The translations under genes were made by a program, and so were the position numbers. A stretch of 23,360 nucleotides of DNA, taken from JBCCRH01 sp039208045. Its GTDB lineage: Bacteria > Bacteroidota > Bacteroidia > Chitinophagales > Saprospiraceae. Location: assembly GCA_039208045.1 (NCBI GenBank), contig JBCCRH010000035.1, forward strand, positions 1-23,360. Direction: 5' to 3'. Under the pieces are notes generated by a model. That model made no database searches. It saw only the letters and a list, made by a program, of their open reading frames with translations, and was not told where the DNA came from. Positions 5,424 through 14,604 of the stretch are shown piece after piece. Numbering within the stretch: the first letter of the stretch is position 1; each line of letters opens with the position of its first letter.

Positions 5424-8400
5424 CTACTCAGCTTGTCTAGCAATGTGGATTGCCAATTCTACCTCCCCAGGAAGACTAATAGCATCTTCGCTTGTTAAGC
5501 CTTCTACCAGTTCAAGAGCAATACACAAGGTTTCTCCTTTGATATAGTCGCCAAACTGGGCGATAGCCGGTTCGATGACCTCATCTTTTTGTAGCTGCAC
5601 CGTAATCCGATCCGTAATATTGAAGTCCTTGTCTTTGCGTAAATTCTGGATGCGGTTGACCAACTCCCGAGCCATTCCTTCTGCACGAAGACTATCAGTA
5701 AGGGTAGTATCCAATGCCACCGTCAATGCGCCATCATTAGCAATCTGCATACCTGGGATATCCTCTGTCGCAATTTCAAAATCTGCCGCTGTTAGCTCAA
5801 ATTGAGTACCGTCGATGTCTAGGGTGTACTGGTTCGTCTGTTCAATGGTAGCAATATCTTCCTGAGTCATACGACCGATAATTTGAGCAGCAGCCTTCAT
5901 ATTTTTACCCAAGCGACGCCCCAGCGTTTTGAAATTCGGCTTGATTTTCTTTTTGATAATGCCTGTGGTATCATCCAGGTATTCGGTTGCTTTTACATTC
6001 ACCTCTGCTAAGATCAAGTCTTCTACTGCTTCCACTTGTTCTTGGAAGGTATCGTTTAGTACTGGCAGAATGATTTTTTGCAATGGCTGGCGCACGTTCA
6101 GTTTTTCTTGCTTTCGCAAAGAAAATACGAGCGACGAAATGCGCTGGGCATAATCCATGCGCTCTTCCAACTGCTGATCTATAGCCGCTTTGTCTACTTT
6201 TGGGAAAAGCGCTAGGTGAACGGACTCTGCGGTCTCTTTGCCCGTAATGGTATTCAAATTGCGATACAGCCAATCGGCAAAGAACGGCGAGATCGGTGCC
6301 ATCAGCTTGGCGATGGTCGTCATACACTGGTAAAGCGTTTGATAAGCTGCCAGCTCATCTTGTCCGTAGGTTTCGCTCCAAAAACGTTTACGGTTGCGGC
6401 GCACATACCAGTTACTCAGGTCACGATCGACAAATTCCTGGATGCGGCGTGCCGCATTAGTAGGTTCGTAGTCCGCATAGTCAGCACCTACATCACGGAT
6501 GAGGGAGTTGAGGCGCGAGATGACCCAGCGGTCTATTTCTTGCCTTTCGGCTAATGGTAGTTCTGCCTCTTTGTATTGGAAACCGCAAAGGTTAGCGTAT
6601 TGCGCAAAAATGCCATTGTAGGTTTGGAAGAGCGGGCGGAAAAATTTCTTACGCACCTCATCTATACCATCGACATCAAACTTGAGGTTGTCCCAAGGCT
6701 GGGCATTAGAGATCATATACCAGCGCACGGCATCTGCTCCAAATTTGGCAATCGCCTGGAATGGATCGACCGCATTCCCCAAGCGCTTCGACATTTTTAC
6801 GCCGTTCTTATCCAGTACCAAGCCATTCGACACCACATTTTTATAAGCTACACTATCAAACACCATGGTAGCAATCGCATGGAGTGTGTAAAACCAGCCC
6901 CGCGTCTGATCCACCCCTTCAGCAATAAAATCAGCTGGAAACTTTTGGTCGAACTTGTCGGCGTTTTCAAAGGGATAGTGCCACTGCGCGTAGGGCATAG
7001 AGCCACTATCAAACCATACATCAATCAAATCCAGCTCGCGATACATCGGCTCGCCATTCTCTGTAACCAACACGATTTCATCGATATAAGGGCGGTGTAA
7101 ATCTTTAGGCACTTCTTGTCTTTTGCCTAGTGCTTTATTCGTCTTTTCGATTGCTTCGCGCAGTTCCTCAATAGAGCCAATACAAATCTCTTGATCGCCA
7201 TCTTTCGTACGCCAAATCGGCAATGGAATACCCCAGTAGCGCGAGCGCGAGAGGTTCCAATCTTGAAGATTTTCCAGCCATTTGCCAAAGCGCCCTTCCC
7301 CGGTGGAAGCCGGCTTCCAATTGATCGTTTGGTTCAGCTCGAACATACGCTCTTTGACCGAAGCAGCTTTGATAAACCAACTATCCAAGGGATAGTACAG
7401 CACCGGACGGTCTGTCCGCCAGCAATGTGGATAGTTGTGTAGGTATTTTTCAGAATGAAAAAGCTTATTCTCTGCCTTGAGCTTGATTACAATGTCAGCA
7501 TCCACCGGGCGGTCTTCGTCTTGCCCGTAGTCTTTGACATACCGGCCCGCAAAGTCGCTCACTTCATTCACGAATTTTCCTTGGTTATCCACCAAGGGCA
7601 TATCATTTCCCTTAGGATCTTTCACCATGAGTGGTGGAATACCATACTGGCGTGCCACCTTAAAGTCATCTGCCCCAAAAGTCGGTGCAATGTGCACAAT
7701 ACCCGTACCATCCGCGGTCGATACAAAATCGCCAATCAGTACCTTAAAGGCAGGTCGGTCGGGCTGCACATAGGTCAGCAATTGCTCATATTCGGTGCCT
7801 TCCAGCTCGTGCCCTTGCATTTCGCCCACAATCTCTAGGTAGGGGATGGGCTTGTTTCCTGGCTTCACTTCTTCTGGTTTCAAATCGGCCTTCGCCTCTG
7901 TAAAATAAGCACCCAAGCGATCCTTTGCCATGATGACGATAGAAGGCTCTTGGGTGTAGCGGTTGTAGCCCCGTACTTTTACGTAAGTGATATTTTTACC
8001 TACCGCCAAGGCCGTATTAGAAGGGAGGGTCCAAGGTGTGGTGGTCCAAGCCAAGAAGTACTCGTTTTCGCTACCTTTGATTTTGAATTGGGCGATCGCC
8101 GAAATATCCTTAATCTCTTTATATGCTCCTGGCATATTTAGCTCGTGCGAGCTGAGGCCGGTACCTGCTGCTGGCGAGTAGGGCTGAATGGTAAAGCCTT
8201 TATATAAGAGGTCTTTCTTGTAGAGCTGCTGCAAGAGCCACCAAACCGATTCAATGTACTCGTTTTCATACGTGATGTAGGGATGTTCCAAATCCACCCA
8301 ATAGCCCATCTTCCGCGTAATATCGTCCCACATATCCTTGTAGCGCATCACCGTTTCGCGGCATTTTTGGTTGTACTCGTCTACGCTAATGGTCTTGCCA

Positions 8401-8717
8401 ATATCTTCTTTGGTAATTCCCAATTCTTTTTCTACACTCAATTCAATGGGCAATCCATGCGTATCCCAGCCTCCTTTCCGCTCCACGCGCTTGCCCTGCA
8501 TCGTCTGAAAGCGACAGAAAATATCCTTAATGGTACGCGCCATCACATGGTGAATGCCCGGCTTGCCGTTGGCAGAAGGCGGCCCTTCAAAAAACACAAA
8601 ATTGTTATCCGCATCTCGTTGGTCAACACTCTTTTTGAAAATATCCTGGCTATCCCAAAATTGGAGGATTTCCTGATCAATTTCCGAAAGGTTGAGCGTC
8701 TTATACAGCTTATACAT
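5424..8717 (-). CDS. ileS: Isoleucyl-tRNA synthetase, type 2, with GxHH signature
   Basis: This 1097-aa class I synthetase charges tRNA-Ile with isoleucine. In order: N-terminal catalytic half with GPPSANGKPGIHHVMAR, where the HIGH motif reads Gly54-Ile-His-His57; GWDTHGLPIE; the CP1 editing domain (about 190-400) with TTPWTLPSNTALAVG and GTGIVHIAPTFGADDF; DVWFDSGSMPYAQWHYP; KMSKR at 641-645; then the anticodon-binding domain with WYVRRNRKRFW. Length and sequence fit the IleRS2 (eukaryote-like) type, generally insensitive to mupirocin. The swap of the first and third HIGH residues to GxHH is known for a subset of IleRS2 with hyper-resistance to this antibiotic. Start is the first ATG, 45 nt downstream of a TATCTTTG promoter motif. 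Confidence 0.97.
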   Translation of the reverse strand: MYKLYKTLNLSEIDQEILQFWDSQDIFKKSVDQRDADNNFVFFEGPPSANGKPGIHHVMARTIKDIFCRFQTMQGKRVERKGGWDTHGLPIELSVEKELGITKEDIGKTISVDEYNQKCRETVMRYKDMWDDITRKMGYWVDLEHPYITYENEYIESVWWLLQQLYKKDLLYKGFTIQPYSPAAGTGLSSHELNMPGAYKEIKDISAIAQFKIKGSENEYFLAWTTTPWTLPSNTALAVGKNITYVKVRGYNRYTQEPSIVIMAKDRLGAYFTEAKADLKPEEVKPGNKPIPYLEIVGEMQGHELEGTEYEQLLTYVQPDRPAFKVLIGDFVSTADGTGIVHIAPTFGADDFKVARQYGIPPLMVKDPKGNDMPLVDNQGKFVNEVSDFAGRYVKDYGQDEDRPVDADIVIKLKAENKLFHSEKYLHNYPHCWRTDRPVLYYPLDSWFIKAASVKERMFELNQTINWKPASTGEGRFGKWLENLQDWNLSRSRYWGIPLPIWRTKDGDQEICIGSIEELREAIEKTNKALGKRQEVPKDLHRPYIDEIVLVTENGEPMYRELDLIDVWFDSGSMPYAQWHYPFENADKFDQKFPADFIAEGVDQTRGWFYTLHAIATMVFDSVAYKNVVSNGLVLDKNGVKMSKRLGNAVDPFQAIAKFGADAVRWYMISNAQPWDNLKFDVDGIDEVRKKFFRPLFQTYNGIFAQYANLCGFQYKEAELPLAERQEIDRWVISRLNSLIRDVGADYADYEPTNAARRIQEFVDRDLSNWYVRRNRKRFWSETYGQDELAAYQTLYQCMTTIAKLMAPISPFFADWLYRNLNTITGKETAESVHLALFPKVDKAAIDQQLEERMDYAQRISSLVFSLRKQEKLNVRQPLQKIILPVLNDTFQEQVEAVEDLILAEVNVKATEYLDDTTGIIKKKIKPNFKTLGRRLGKNMKAAAQIIGRMTQEDIATIEQTNQYTLDIDGTQFELTAADFEIATEDIPGMQIANDGALTVALDTTLTDSLRAEGMARELVNRIQNLRKDKDFNITDRITVQLQKDEVIEPAIAQFGDYIKGETLCIALELVEGLTSEDAISLPGEVELAIHIARQAE

Positions 8718-8761
8718 AGTTGGATACTCTGTTGAAAAAGGTTATACATTTTAATTGGCCG

Positions 8762-8769
8762 CAAAGATA
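8762..8769 (-). promoter_or_regulatory. Candidate -7 promoter element of ileS
   Basis: Read on the minus strand this is TATCTTTG, an exact TAnnTTTG match followed by CGG, 44 nt upstream of the ileS start. I see no TTG at the expected -33 position. Confidence 0.5.
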
Positions 8770-9034
8770 AGGAATAATGCTACATATCGGCGATGATGAT
8801 AGAATGGGCAAAAAAATTAAATATCTGTGCGGGGAAAGGCTCAAAAAGGAGCAAGGAACGGGCTGTTCTGCACTTTTTTGTTTAGTTTTGAGCTGCGCCT
8901 CCTACGCAACTGATGTAACACCACTGTAGTTCCCTTCAAACACTTAGACTAAAACTAACGCTGCGGTTCTTCTAATCAAGAACCAATACAGCCATATTGG
9001 TGGTCGCTTTAACAAATCGATAGCTCATAAGCCC
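8770..9034. other. Intergenic/leader region upstream of the first giant gene
   Basis: No gene is seen. GCTCAAAA (8839-8846) and TTTTGAGC (8886-8893) are inverted copies enclosing a smaller GAAC/GTTC hairpin. TAGTTTTG at 8883-8890 fits the -7 consensus and could start a leader of about 140 nt. In that leader GGTTCTT (8965-8971) pairs with AAGAACC (8978-8984), and ACCAATA (8982-8988) pairs with TATTGGT (8995-9001). The two stems share the bases ACC at 8982-8984, so both cannot form fully at once. Confidence 0.45.
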
Positions 9035-12000
9035 ATGAAAAGATTAATTACCCTCCTACTCTTTATAGGAATAGCTGTAAGCTCATTTGCAGCTTCTGCT
9101 ATTCCCATATGTGGCCCTGGTCAGTCTACACACACCTATTGTTATACGGATGGCCTAGTGGATGAAGTGGCTTTTGAGATTTGCCCTTCCGAAGGGCGGA
9201 TTGTAGAAGCTGATATTAACCAGGGAGAGTTTTTTGAGATACTCAATGACAACCTAACGGTGTACTCCGGTGCTGCTGGCTCAGGTACGGATGGTACGAT
9301 TGTCTTTGGCCCAGCAAGTGGGGATTTGACAACCGTTTCTGGCAATCAAGATATACAAAGCCTAGCGGCAGGGGAGTGTCTCATCTTTGTGATTAATAGC
9401 AATACCATTGAGATGCCAGTGAGCTGTGCAGATGGCTATTTTGACGAACTGGCGGTATGCAGCGAAGAAAAACTGGGGATGGTTACGTTTGCCAATCCTG
9501 GTGCGTTCAATATCGCTGATTTGCCGCAGGCAAATCTATCTGGGGGTTTCCCAAGCGGAGGGGTGTACTCTAGCCCTACAGCAGGTGCCGTTACCGATAA
9601 TAGCGATGGGGAGACGTTTACCTTTACCGCAGTGAATGGGATAGGTACTTATGAACTTATTTACACCTTGGAAGGAATTCCCGCGAATGTGATGGTACAA
9701 GTATATGAGTCGGGTGAAGTGAGCTTCATAGCGCCTGATGATTTGTGTATCGATGAGGGAGAGCTAACAGACTTGGGAAGAGGAACGCCAAGCGGTGGAG
9801 TCTACGCTGGAAATGGCGTTATGGATGATGGTAATGGAATGACGTATTCCTTCGATCCTGAAGTAGCAGGGGAAGGCACTACTACCATCACCTATATTGT
9901 AGGAAATGAGGGAGCTAGTGATGAAGTGCAGGTATCGGTACCACCTGATATTACACTCAATACTGCTACTTCCTATTGTTTGGATGCCCCGATAGCTAAT
10001 ATTCCTCTTGTAGGAGGTAGTCCAGCAGGTGGGGTTTATTCAGGGCCTGGTGTGACGGACGGTGAAAATGGCATGAACTATATGCTTGATCCAACAGTAG
10101 CAGGGCCTGGCGAGATAACGATTACCTACACCATCGACGATGGCAATGGCTGTATCGTAGAAGCCGAGAGCACCATTGAAATTATTGCCTGTGAGGCAGC
10201 AATAACTACCGCTTGTGAGTGTCTGGAAAATGCTAGTGTGATTGACGTGGATGCTGCTACTGGAGGGGATGATGGCCAATTTTTAGAAGTTATCTCCGTA
10301 ATAGATGGCGAAGGGGGAATGCTTCCCGCTAATCAAACCTGGATCGTGACTGCGGCAAGCGGTGCTTTTGATGCTGATAATATTCCCAATGCAGGGATGC
10401 AAAGCCAAGGCACCCCTGTGGCGACTGACGGTAGCATTAATCTTACCTACAATAGTACCGCTGGCACCTATGAGTTGCCTTTTGTACACAATGATGGAGT
10501 GGGCTATAGTATTACGGTGGTAGGTCCTTTTCCAGTTGGTAGCCCCGTCAATTCTACGTTAACGTTTACCAATAATTGTAGCTATCCTAGTCCAGTTTTT
10601 GACCCTGCGTTGCAAGATATTTATTGCGCTACTAGCCCAGCTATCACCTTAGGTGGAACGGATGCTATCGGTGCCGACATGGTAACCTTCGCCATCGACG
10701 GAAGTGAAGCTACTGTTTTTGATCCATCAAGCTTAGATGCTGAAATCTATCAAGTGAGGATGGATTACCAAGGAGCAGATGATGGGAATAATGGGATAGC
10801 GCCCATGAATGGAAGTGCCTTCCCTGGCTGCCTCCAACAAGTACAAAAAGAGGTAGAAGTATCCATGGGAACATTACCTGAAGTTAACTTGAATACCGTA
10901 GATGTTTATTGTCTAGATGCACCAATTTCGGGACTTCCTTTAACGGGCGGTAGCCCGGCAGGAGGGGTATATTCTGGTATTGGGGTGACCGACAATGGAG
11001 GCAGTTATTCGCTTGATCCTACAGTAGGCGGACCTGGAACCCTTGCTATTTCCTACACGATTACTGATGATATAACAGGCTGTACGAGCACAGCGACGAG
11101 TACGATTGAGATCATCGATTGTCAAGAAGAAATTATACAAGCTTGTGAATGTTTGGACAATGCGAGTGTCATAGACCTAGATAATACTACTGGTGGAGAC
11201 GATGGTCAGTTCGCTGAGCTAATTGCTGTGGTTGATAGTGAAGGCGGAATGCTTCCTGCTAATCAGATGTGGACAGTCACAGAAGCCACAGGCGCTTTCG
11301 ATGCTGATAATATACCCACCCCTGGTATGCAAAGTGCTGGCGTAGCCATAGCAACGGATGGTAGTGTTATGCTCACTTACAATAGCGACTTAGGCAGCTA
11401 CGAGTTGGAATTTGTACATACGGATGCTGTTGGATACGAAATTACGGTAGTGGGGCCATTTGTAGCGGGCAGTCCAGCCAATGCTACCTTGACCTTTGCC
11501 AATAATTGCAGCTATCCAAACCCTACTTTTGATCCCGCTTTACAAGATCGTTACTGCATCGACGACGCAGCCTTCACCTTAGGTGGAACTGATGCAGTGG
11601 GTGCTGATGCCGTTTCCTTCACCGTAAATGGAACTACGGCTTTTAGTTTTGATCCGTCTGCTTCAGAGGCGGGTGCTTACGATATTCTTATGACCTATGA
11701 TGGCCTAGACGATGGAGGCGCTAACCCAGGCTGTATTCAACAAGTACAAAAGCAAATAGAGGTGACTGATCTACCAGAAGTCACTTTAAATACGGTAGCT
11801 TCCTATTGCTTAGATGCGCCACTAACTAATCTTCCCTTGGTAGGAGGGCTTCCAATTGGAGGGGAATATTCGGGCACAGGCGTAACCGATAATAATGGGA
11901 ACTATAATCTAGACCCAAGCGTAGGGGGACCTGGTACGATTACCATCACGTATACCTATACCGACCCAACAACAGGATGTACCAATTCTACTACTAGTGA

Positions 12001-14155
12001 TATTGAAATTATCAATTGCCAAGAGGCAATTACGCAAGCCTGCGGCTGCTTAGACAATGCAAGCCCGATTGATGCAGATGCGGGTACAGGCGGCGATGAT
12101 GGGCAATTTTCAGAGGTGATTTCGGTAGTGGATGGGGAAGGTGGGATGTTGCCCAGTGGACAAATTTGGACGGTTACTGCAGCCATGGGTGCTTTTGATG
12201 CTGATAATATCCCTGCTTCAGGCGTGCAAAGTGCGGGTGTACCTGTGGCAACAGATGGGAGTGTTACGCTGAATTATAATAGTACCTCAGGTACTTACGA
12301 ACTGTCATTTGTACATACAGATGCCATTGGCTACAGCCTTACCTTAGTGGGCCCTTTCGCGGCTGGTAGCCCAGCCAACTCTACCTTAATATTCACCAAT
12401 AATTGTAGCTATCCCAATCCTTCGTTCACCACTAACTTTGCGGATGGTTATTGTGAAGATGATCCTGTGGTTGTATTGGCAGGTACCGATATGGTAGGTG
12501 CTGATTTGATCTCCTTTGCCATTGATGGTTCGCCAGTTACCTCTTTTGATCCGTCTTCTTTGGGAGCTGGGAGCTATGTTATCGAAATGATTTATGATGG
12601 GCTGGATGATGGCAATGCCTTTCCAGGCTGTATACAGCGTGTGCAAAAGCAAGTAGCCATTAGTGAACAACCTGCAACTCCTGTGGCAGAGCAACTGACA
12701 GGGGAGATATGCGGAGACGAAACGGCTACACTCAGTGTGGAAGCCCCAAGGGCAGGCCTTGAAATCAACTGGATGGTGATTGCCGCCCCAGTCGGCTCTA
12801 GTTTTACAACCAATGATATCTTAGGCGCGGGTGAAGATGGGGTAGACTATCAGACGAACCTAGATGTGGATGGGCGCCGCTTACTCATAAAGGGCAGTGA
12901 GGCCATTGTGATGGGTACGTATCTTTTCCAAGCATTTACAGTCGATCCACTTACTGGATGCCAGAGCGAGATGCTGAGCGATATTTTTGAAGTTACTGTT
13001 GGAATGGAGTCAACGCTCGCATGTCCGGCAGATCAAACCATTACTTTGATTACCGATGCCACAACTTTCGACTGTTTAGCGACAGCGACATTCACTAACC
13101 CTATAGTGGATCATGGCATATGTGGCGCGGTGACTCTTACGGTCTCTATAGATGGAGGAGCCCCAATAGCTGTCGAAGCAGGCGAACCTTTTACCGCAAA
13201 TTTCGATGCTTTAGGCATATATGAAATAACGTATACTTTAGAAGATGAATCCGGTAATTCGAGCAGTTGCACCTTCACCGTCACCATAGAAGGTTTGCCT
13301 TGCGGTTGGGTGGATAATGGCGGCTTAGGATGTACGGATAATACCTCCAGTTTTGATCAAGCAAATGAAACCTTTATCCTGGGTGCACCGGATTGTATGC
13401 CTGCGTTTCCATTTTTTGAAGATGAATCTGCTTTTGTCTTTACGGAGCTTTGCGGTGATGGAGAAATCTTTGCCCTAGTGAGTGGGCTGGATGGTACAGG
13501 TTTTGCAGGAGTTCAAGTTCGAGCCTCCGAAGAGGTGGGAGCAGAAAAAGTAGCTATTGGTACGAATATGGTGGATCGTATTCGCAAAGAAATCCGGGTA
13601 TTGAATGGCTATCCTGCCTATCCACAGCCTATTGCTTCTTTTGATCAGTTTTGGGTGCGCATTGTGCGTGCGGGCGATTCATTTTTTGGCTCTGCCTCCA
13701 TAGATGGAGTCTTCTGGACGCCCTACATTGCTCAGAATATACTAATGCCAGAGTGCGTGCTCGTTGGCTTGTACACCTATGGTGAAAAGCAAGCGTCCAA
13801 CATTTCTGCTAGTTTTGACAATGTATTTGTAAGTAGCCTAGATGGCGAGAACATAGCAGGTAATGGTGGAAGTACAACGAACAGGCTTCAGCTAGAGCGC
13901 TCAGCGGAAAGCATCCGCCTATTCCCCAATCCAACTAGTGGTATCCTGAGTGTGGATTTATCTCCATACCTTGGGGGAAGTGCTACTATTCGGATATTTA
14001 ACAGTATTGGCCAGCAGGTGCAAGCCCAGGAAATTGAAGAAATTCAAATGAGTACTGAGCGGCTAGATGTGAGTAAGCTAGAGCCTGGCGTGTATACTAT
14101 TGCCTTTAAGCTGGGTGATGCATTGGTAACAGAGCGGGTTGTTATTGCGCGCTAG
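9035..14155 (+). CDS. Giant secreted repeat protein with T9SS sorting domain
   Basis: The 1706-aa product has a signal peptide (MKRLITLLLFIGIAVSSFA, cleavage near residue 21) and a C-terminal type A sorting domain from about 1620 (LFPNPTSGILSVDL, then LEPGVYTIAFKLG, ending in VVIAR), so it should leave the cell by the type IX system. In order: a CUB-like module (about 22-146, ending CxDGYFDELAVC), two GGxPxGGxYSGxGVxD-type modules (150-304), three tandem units of about 300 aa (305-615, 616-914, 915-1211), an Ig/PKD-like module (1211-1324), a HYR-like module (about 1325-1424), and a DUF1349-like concanavalin domain (about 1425-1605; CGDGEIFALVSGLDGTGFAG, FWVRIVRAGDSFF). Regular cysteines suggest disulphides. 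Probably a surface adhesin; ligand unknown. A paralogue starts at 19378. Confidence 0.93.
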   Translation: MKRLITLLLFIGIAVSSFAASAIPICGPGQSTHTYCYTDGLVDEVAFEICPSEGRIVEADINQGEFFEILNDNLTVYSGAAGSGTDGTIVFGPASGDLTTVSGNQDIQSLAAGECLIFVINSNTIEMPVSCADGYFDELAVCSEEKLGMVTFANPGAFNIADLPQANLSGGFPSGGVYSSPTAGAVTDNSDGETFTFTAVNGIGTYELIYTLEGIPANVMVQVYESGEVSFIAPDDLCIDEGELTDLGRGTPSGGVYAGNGVMDDGNGMTYSFDPEVAGEGTTTITYIVGNEGASDEVQVSVPPDITLNTATSYCLDAPIANIPLVGGSPAGGVYSGPGVTDGENGMNYMLDPTVAGPGEITITYTIDDGNGCIVEAESTIEIIACEAAITTACECLENASVIDVDAATGGDDGQFLEVISVIDGEGGMLPANQTWIVTAASGAFDADNIPNAGMQSQGTPVATDGSINLTYNSTAGTYELPFVHNDGVGYSITVVGPFPVGSPVNSTLTFTNNCSYPSPVFDPALQDIYCATSPAITLGGTDAIGADMVTFAIDGSEATVFDPSSLDAEIYQVRMDYQGADDGNNGIAPMNGSAFPGCLQQVQKEVEVSMGTLPEVNLNTVDVYCLDAPISGLPLTGGSPAGGVYSGIGVTDNGGSYSLDPTVGGPGTLAISYTITDDITGCTSTATSTIEIIDCQEEIIQACECLDNASVIDLDNTTGGDDGQFAELIAVVDSEGGMLPANQMWTVTEATGAFDADNIPTPGMQSAGVAIATDGSVMLTYNSDLGSYELEFVHTDAVGYEITVVGPFVAGSPANATLTFANNCSYPNPTFDPALQDRYCIDDAAFTLGGTDAVGADAVSFTVNGTTAFSFDPSASEAGAYDILMTYDGLDDGGANPGCIQQVQKQIEVTDLPEVTLNTVASYCLDAPLTNLPLVGGLPIGGEYSGTGVTDNNGNYNLDPSVGGPGTITITYTYTDPTTGCTNSTTSDIEIINCQEAITQACGCLDNASPIDADAGTGGDDGQFSEVISVVDGEGGMLPSGQIWTVTAAMGAFDADNIPASGVQSAGVPVATDGSVTLNYNSTSGTYELSFVHTDAIGYSLTLVGPFAAGSPANSTLIFTNNCSYPNPSFTTNFADGYCEDDPVVVLAGTDMVGADLISFAIDGSPVTSFDPSSLGAGSYVIEMIYDGLDDGNAFPGCIQRVQKQVAISEQPATPVAEQLTGEICGDETATLSVEAPRAGLEINWMVIAAPVGSSFTTNDILGAGEDGVDYQTNLDVDGRRLLIKGSEAIVMGTYLFQAFTVDPLTGCQSEMLSDIFEVTVGMESTLACPADQTITLITDATTFDCLATATFTNPIVDHGICGAVTLTVSIDGGAPIAVEAGEPFTANFDALGIYEITYTLEDESGNSSSCTFTVTIEGLPCGWVDNGGLGCTDNTSSFDQANETFILGAPDCMPAFPFFEDESAFVFTELCGDGEIFALVSGLDGTGFAGVQVRASEEVGAEKVAIGTNMVDRIRKEIRVLNGYPAYPQPIASFDQFWVRIVRAGDSFFGSASIDGVFWTPYIAQNILMPECVLVGLYTYGEKQASNISASFDNVFVSSLDGENIAGNGGSTTNRLQLERSAESIRLFPNPTSGILSVDLSPYLGGSATIRIFNSIGQQVQAQEIEEIQMSTERLDVSKLEPGVYTIAFKLGDALVTERVVIAR
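9947..12669 (+). repeat. Three tandem ~300-codon repeat units within the giant gene
   Basis: Units begin at 9947, 10880 and 11777 (about 311, 299 and 298 codons). Each starts with a LNT...YCLDAP segment, continues with GGxPxGGxYSG and GPGxxxITYT, then ACxCLxNASxID, TGGDDGQF, GAFDADNIP, NNCSYPxPxF, LGGTDxxGAD, and ends near PGCxQxVQKxxxV. Amino-acid similarity is high, but synonymous differences are frequent, so the duplication is not very recent. DNA is still alike in places, for instance around GCTTTTGATGCTGATAATAT in all three. Confidence 0.9.
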
Positions 14156-14381
14156 CGAAGGTGGAACATTTGTGCACCCTTTTGGAACACTTGTCCATTT
14201 TTGAATGAAAAAATGTAGCTACCTTGCAAATAAATGAAATAAACACCTGAAATTACATAGCAAACTTGATTTAGCATTATTTGAATACGTGAGCCAGCGT
14301 GCTTATATTTATTACTTATACGCCATTTCATCCCCGATTACATAACTCAAACACCGATTACTGATTACTACCAAGTAGTAG
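14156..14381. other. Intergenic region with a tandem operator-like direct repeat
   Basis: No gene is seen. TGGAACATTTGTGCA (14162-14176) and TGGAACACTTGTCCA (14183-14197) are near-identical 15-mers whose starts are exactly 21 bp apart, about two helical turns; each contains ACA-nn-TGT dyad symmetry. The rest is AT-rich with a simple GATTACTGATTACTACC stretch near 14356-14372. No clear terminator follows the giant gene. Confidence 0.4.
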
Positions 14382-14544
14382 TAGACTTGTTTCGCCGGCC
14401 ACTAAATGGCTGCAAGCGGCAAGATTTTATCCTGCACTGCGTTAAAAAGCCTCGCCGATGCTACGGCATCGCCTGCGTTTTTTGCCTTGTTCAGAATAAA
14501 ATTTGCTACGCTTTCGCTCATTCGCGACCGGCGGAACAAGTCTA
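14382..14544 (+). repeat. Long-hairpin intergenic element, copy B
   Basis: A 163-bp element. Outer arms 14382-14398 and 14528-14544 are inverted complements at 16 of 17 positions (TAGACTTGTTTCGCCGG against its partner). Inner arms also pair (about 14416-14434 with 14491-14510, GCGGCAAGATTTTATCCTG against its inverse). The 51-bp core at 14439-14489 has at its centre the perfect palindrome CGATGC-TACG-GCATCG. Core-to-end distances are 57 and 55 bp. The core matches copy C in nearly all positions. A 63-codon open frame across it is judged fortuitous. Confidence 0.78.
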
Positions 14545-14551
14545 ACTATAC

Positions 14552-14559
14552 TGTCTTTG
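14552..14559 (+). promoter_or_regulatory. Weak candidate promoter of the S74 fibre gene
   Basis: TGTCTTTG deviates from TAnnTTTG at one base. It lies 8 nt beyond the end of element B. The preceding AACTATACT also precedes the hisF promoter motif beyond element A (645-653). This shared sequence is the main reason to list it. Confidence 0.3.
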
Positions 14560-14604
14560 TACTTCTAATTAATAATAATTTAGATAAACCCAATTAATAT
14601 TTTT

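Noticed and set aside
14341..14381. Simple GATTACTGATTACTACC stretch as a relative of the 14-bp repeat at 4724
   Set aside because: Only short GATTAC words are shared; too little to claim homology.
14406..14597. A 63-codon plus-strand frame before the S74 gene
   Set aside because: Almost all of it is repeat element B, and the same core appears in both orientations elsewhere, so coding is unlikely.
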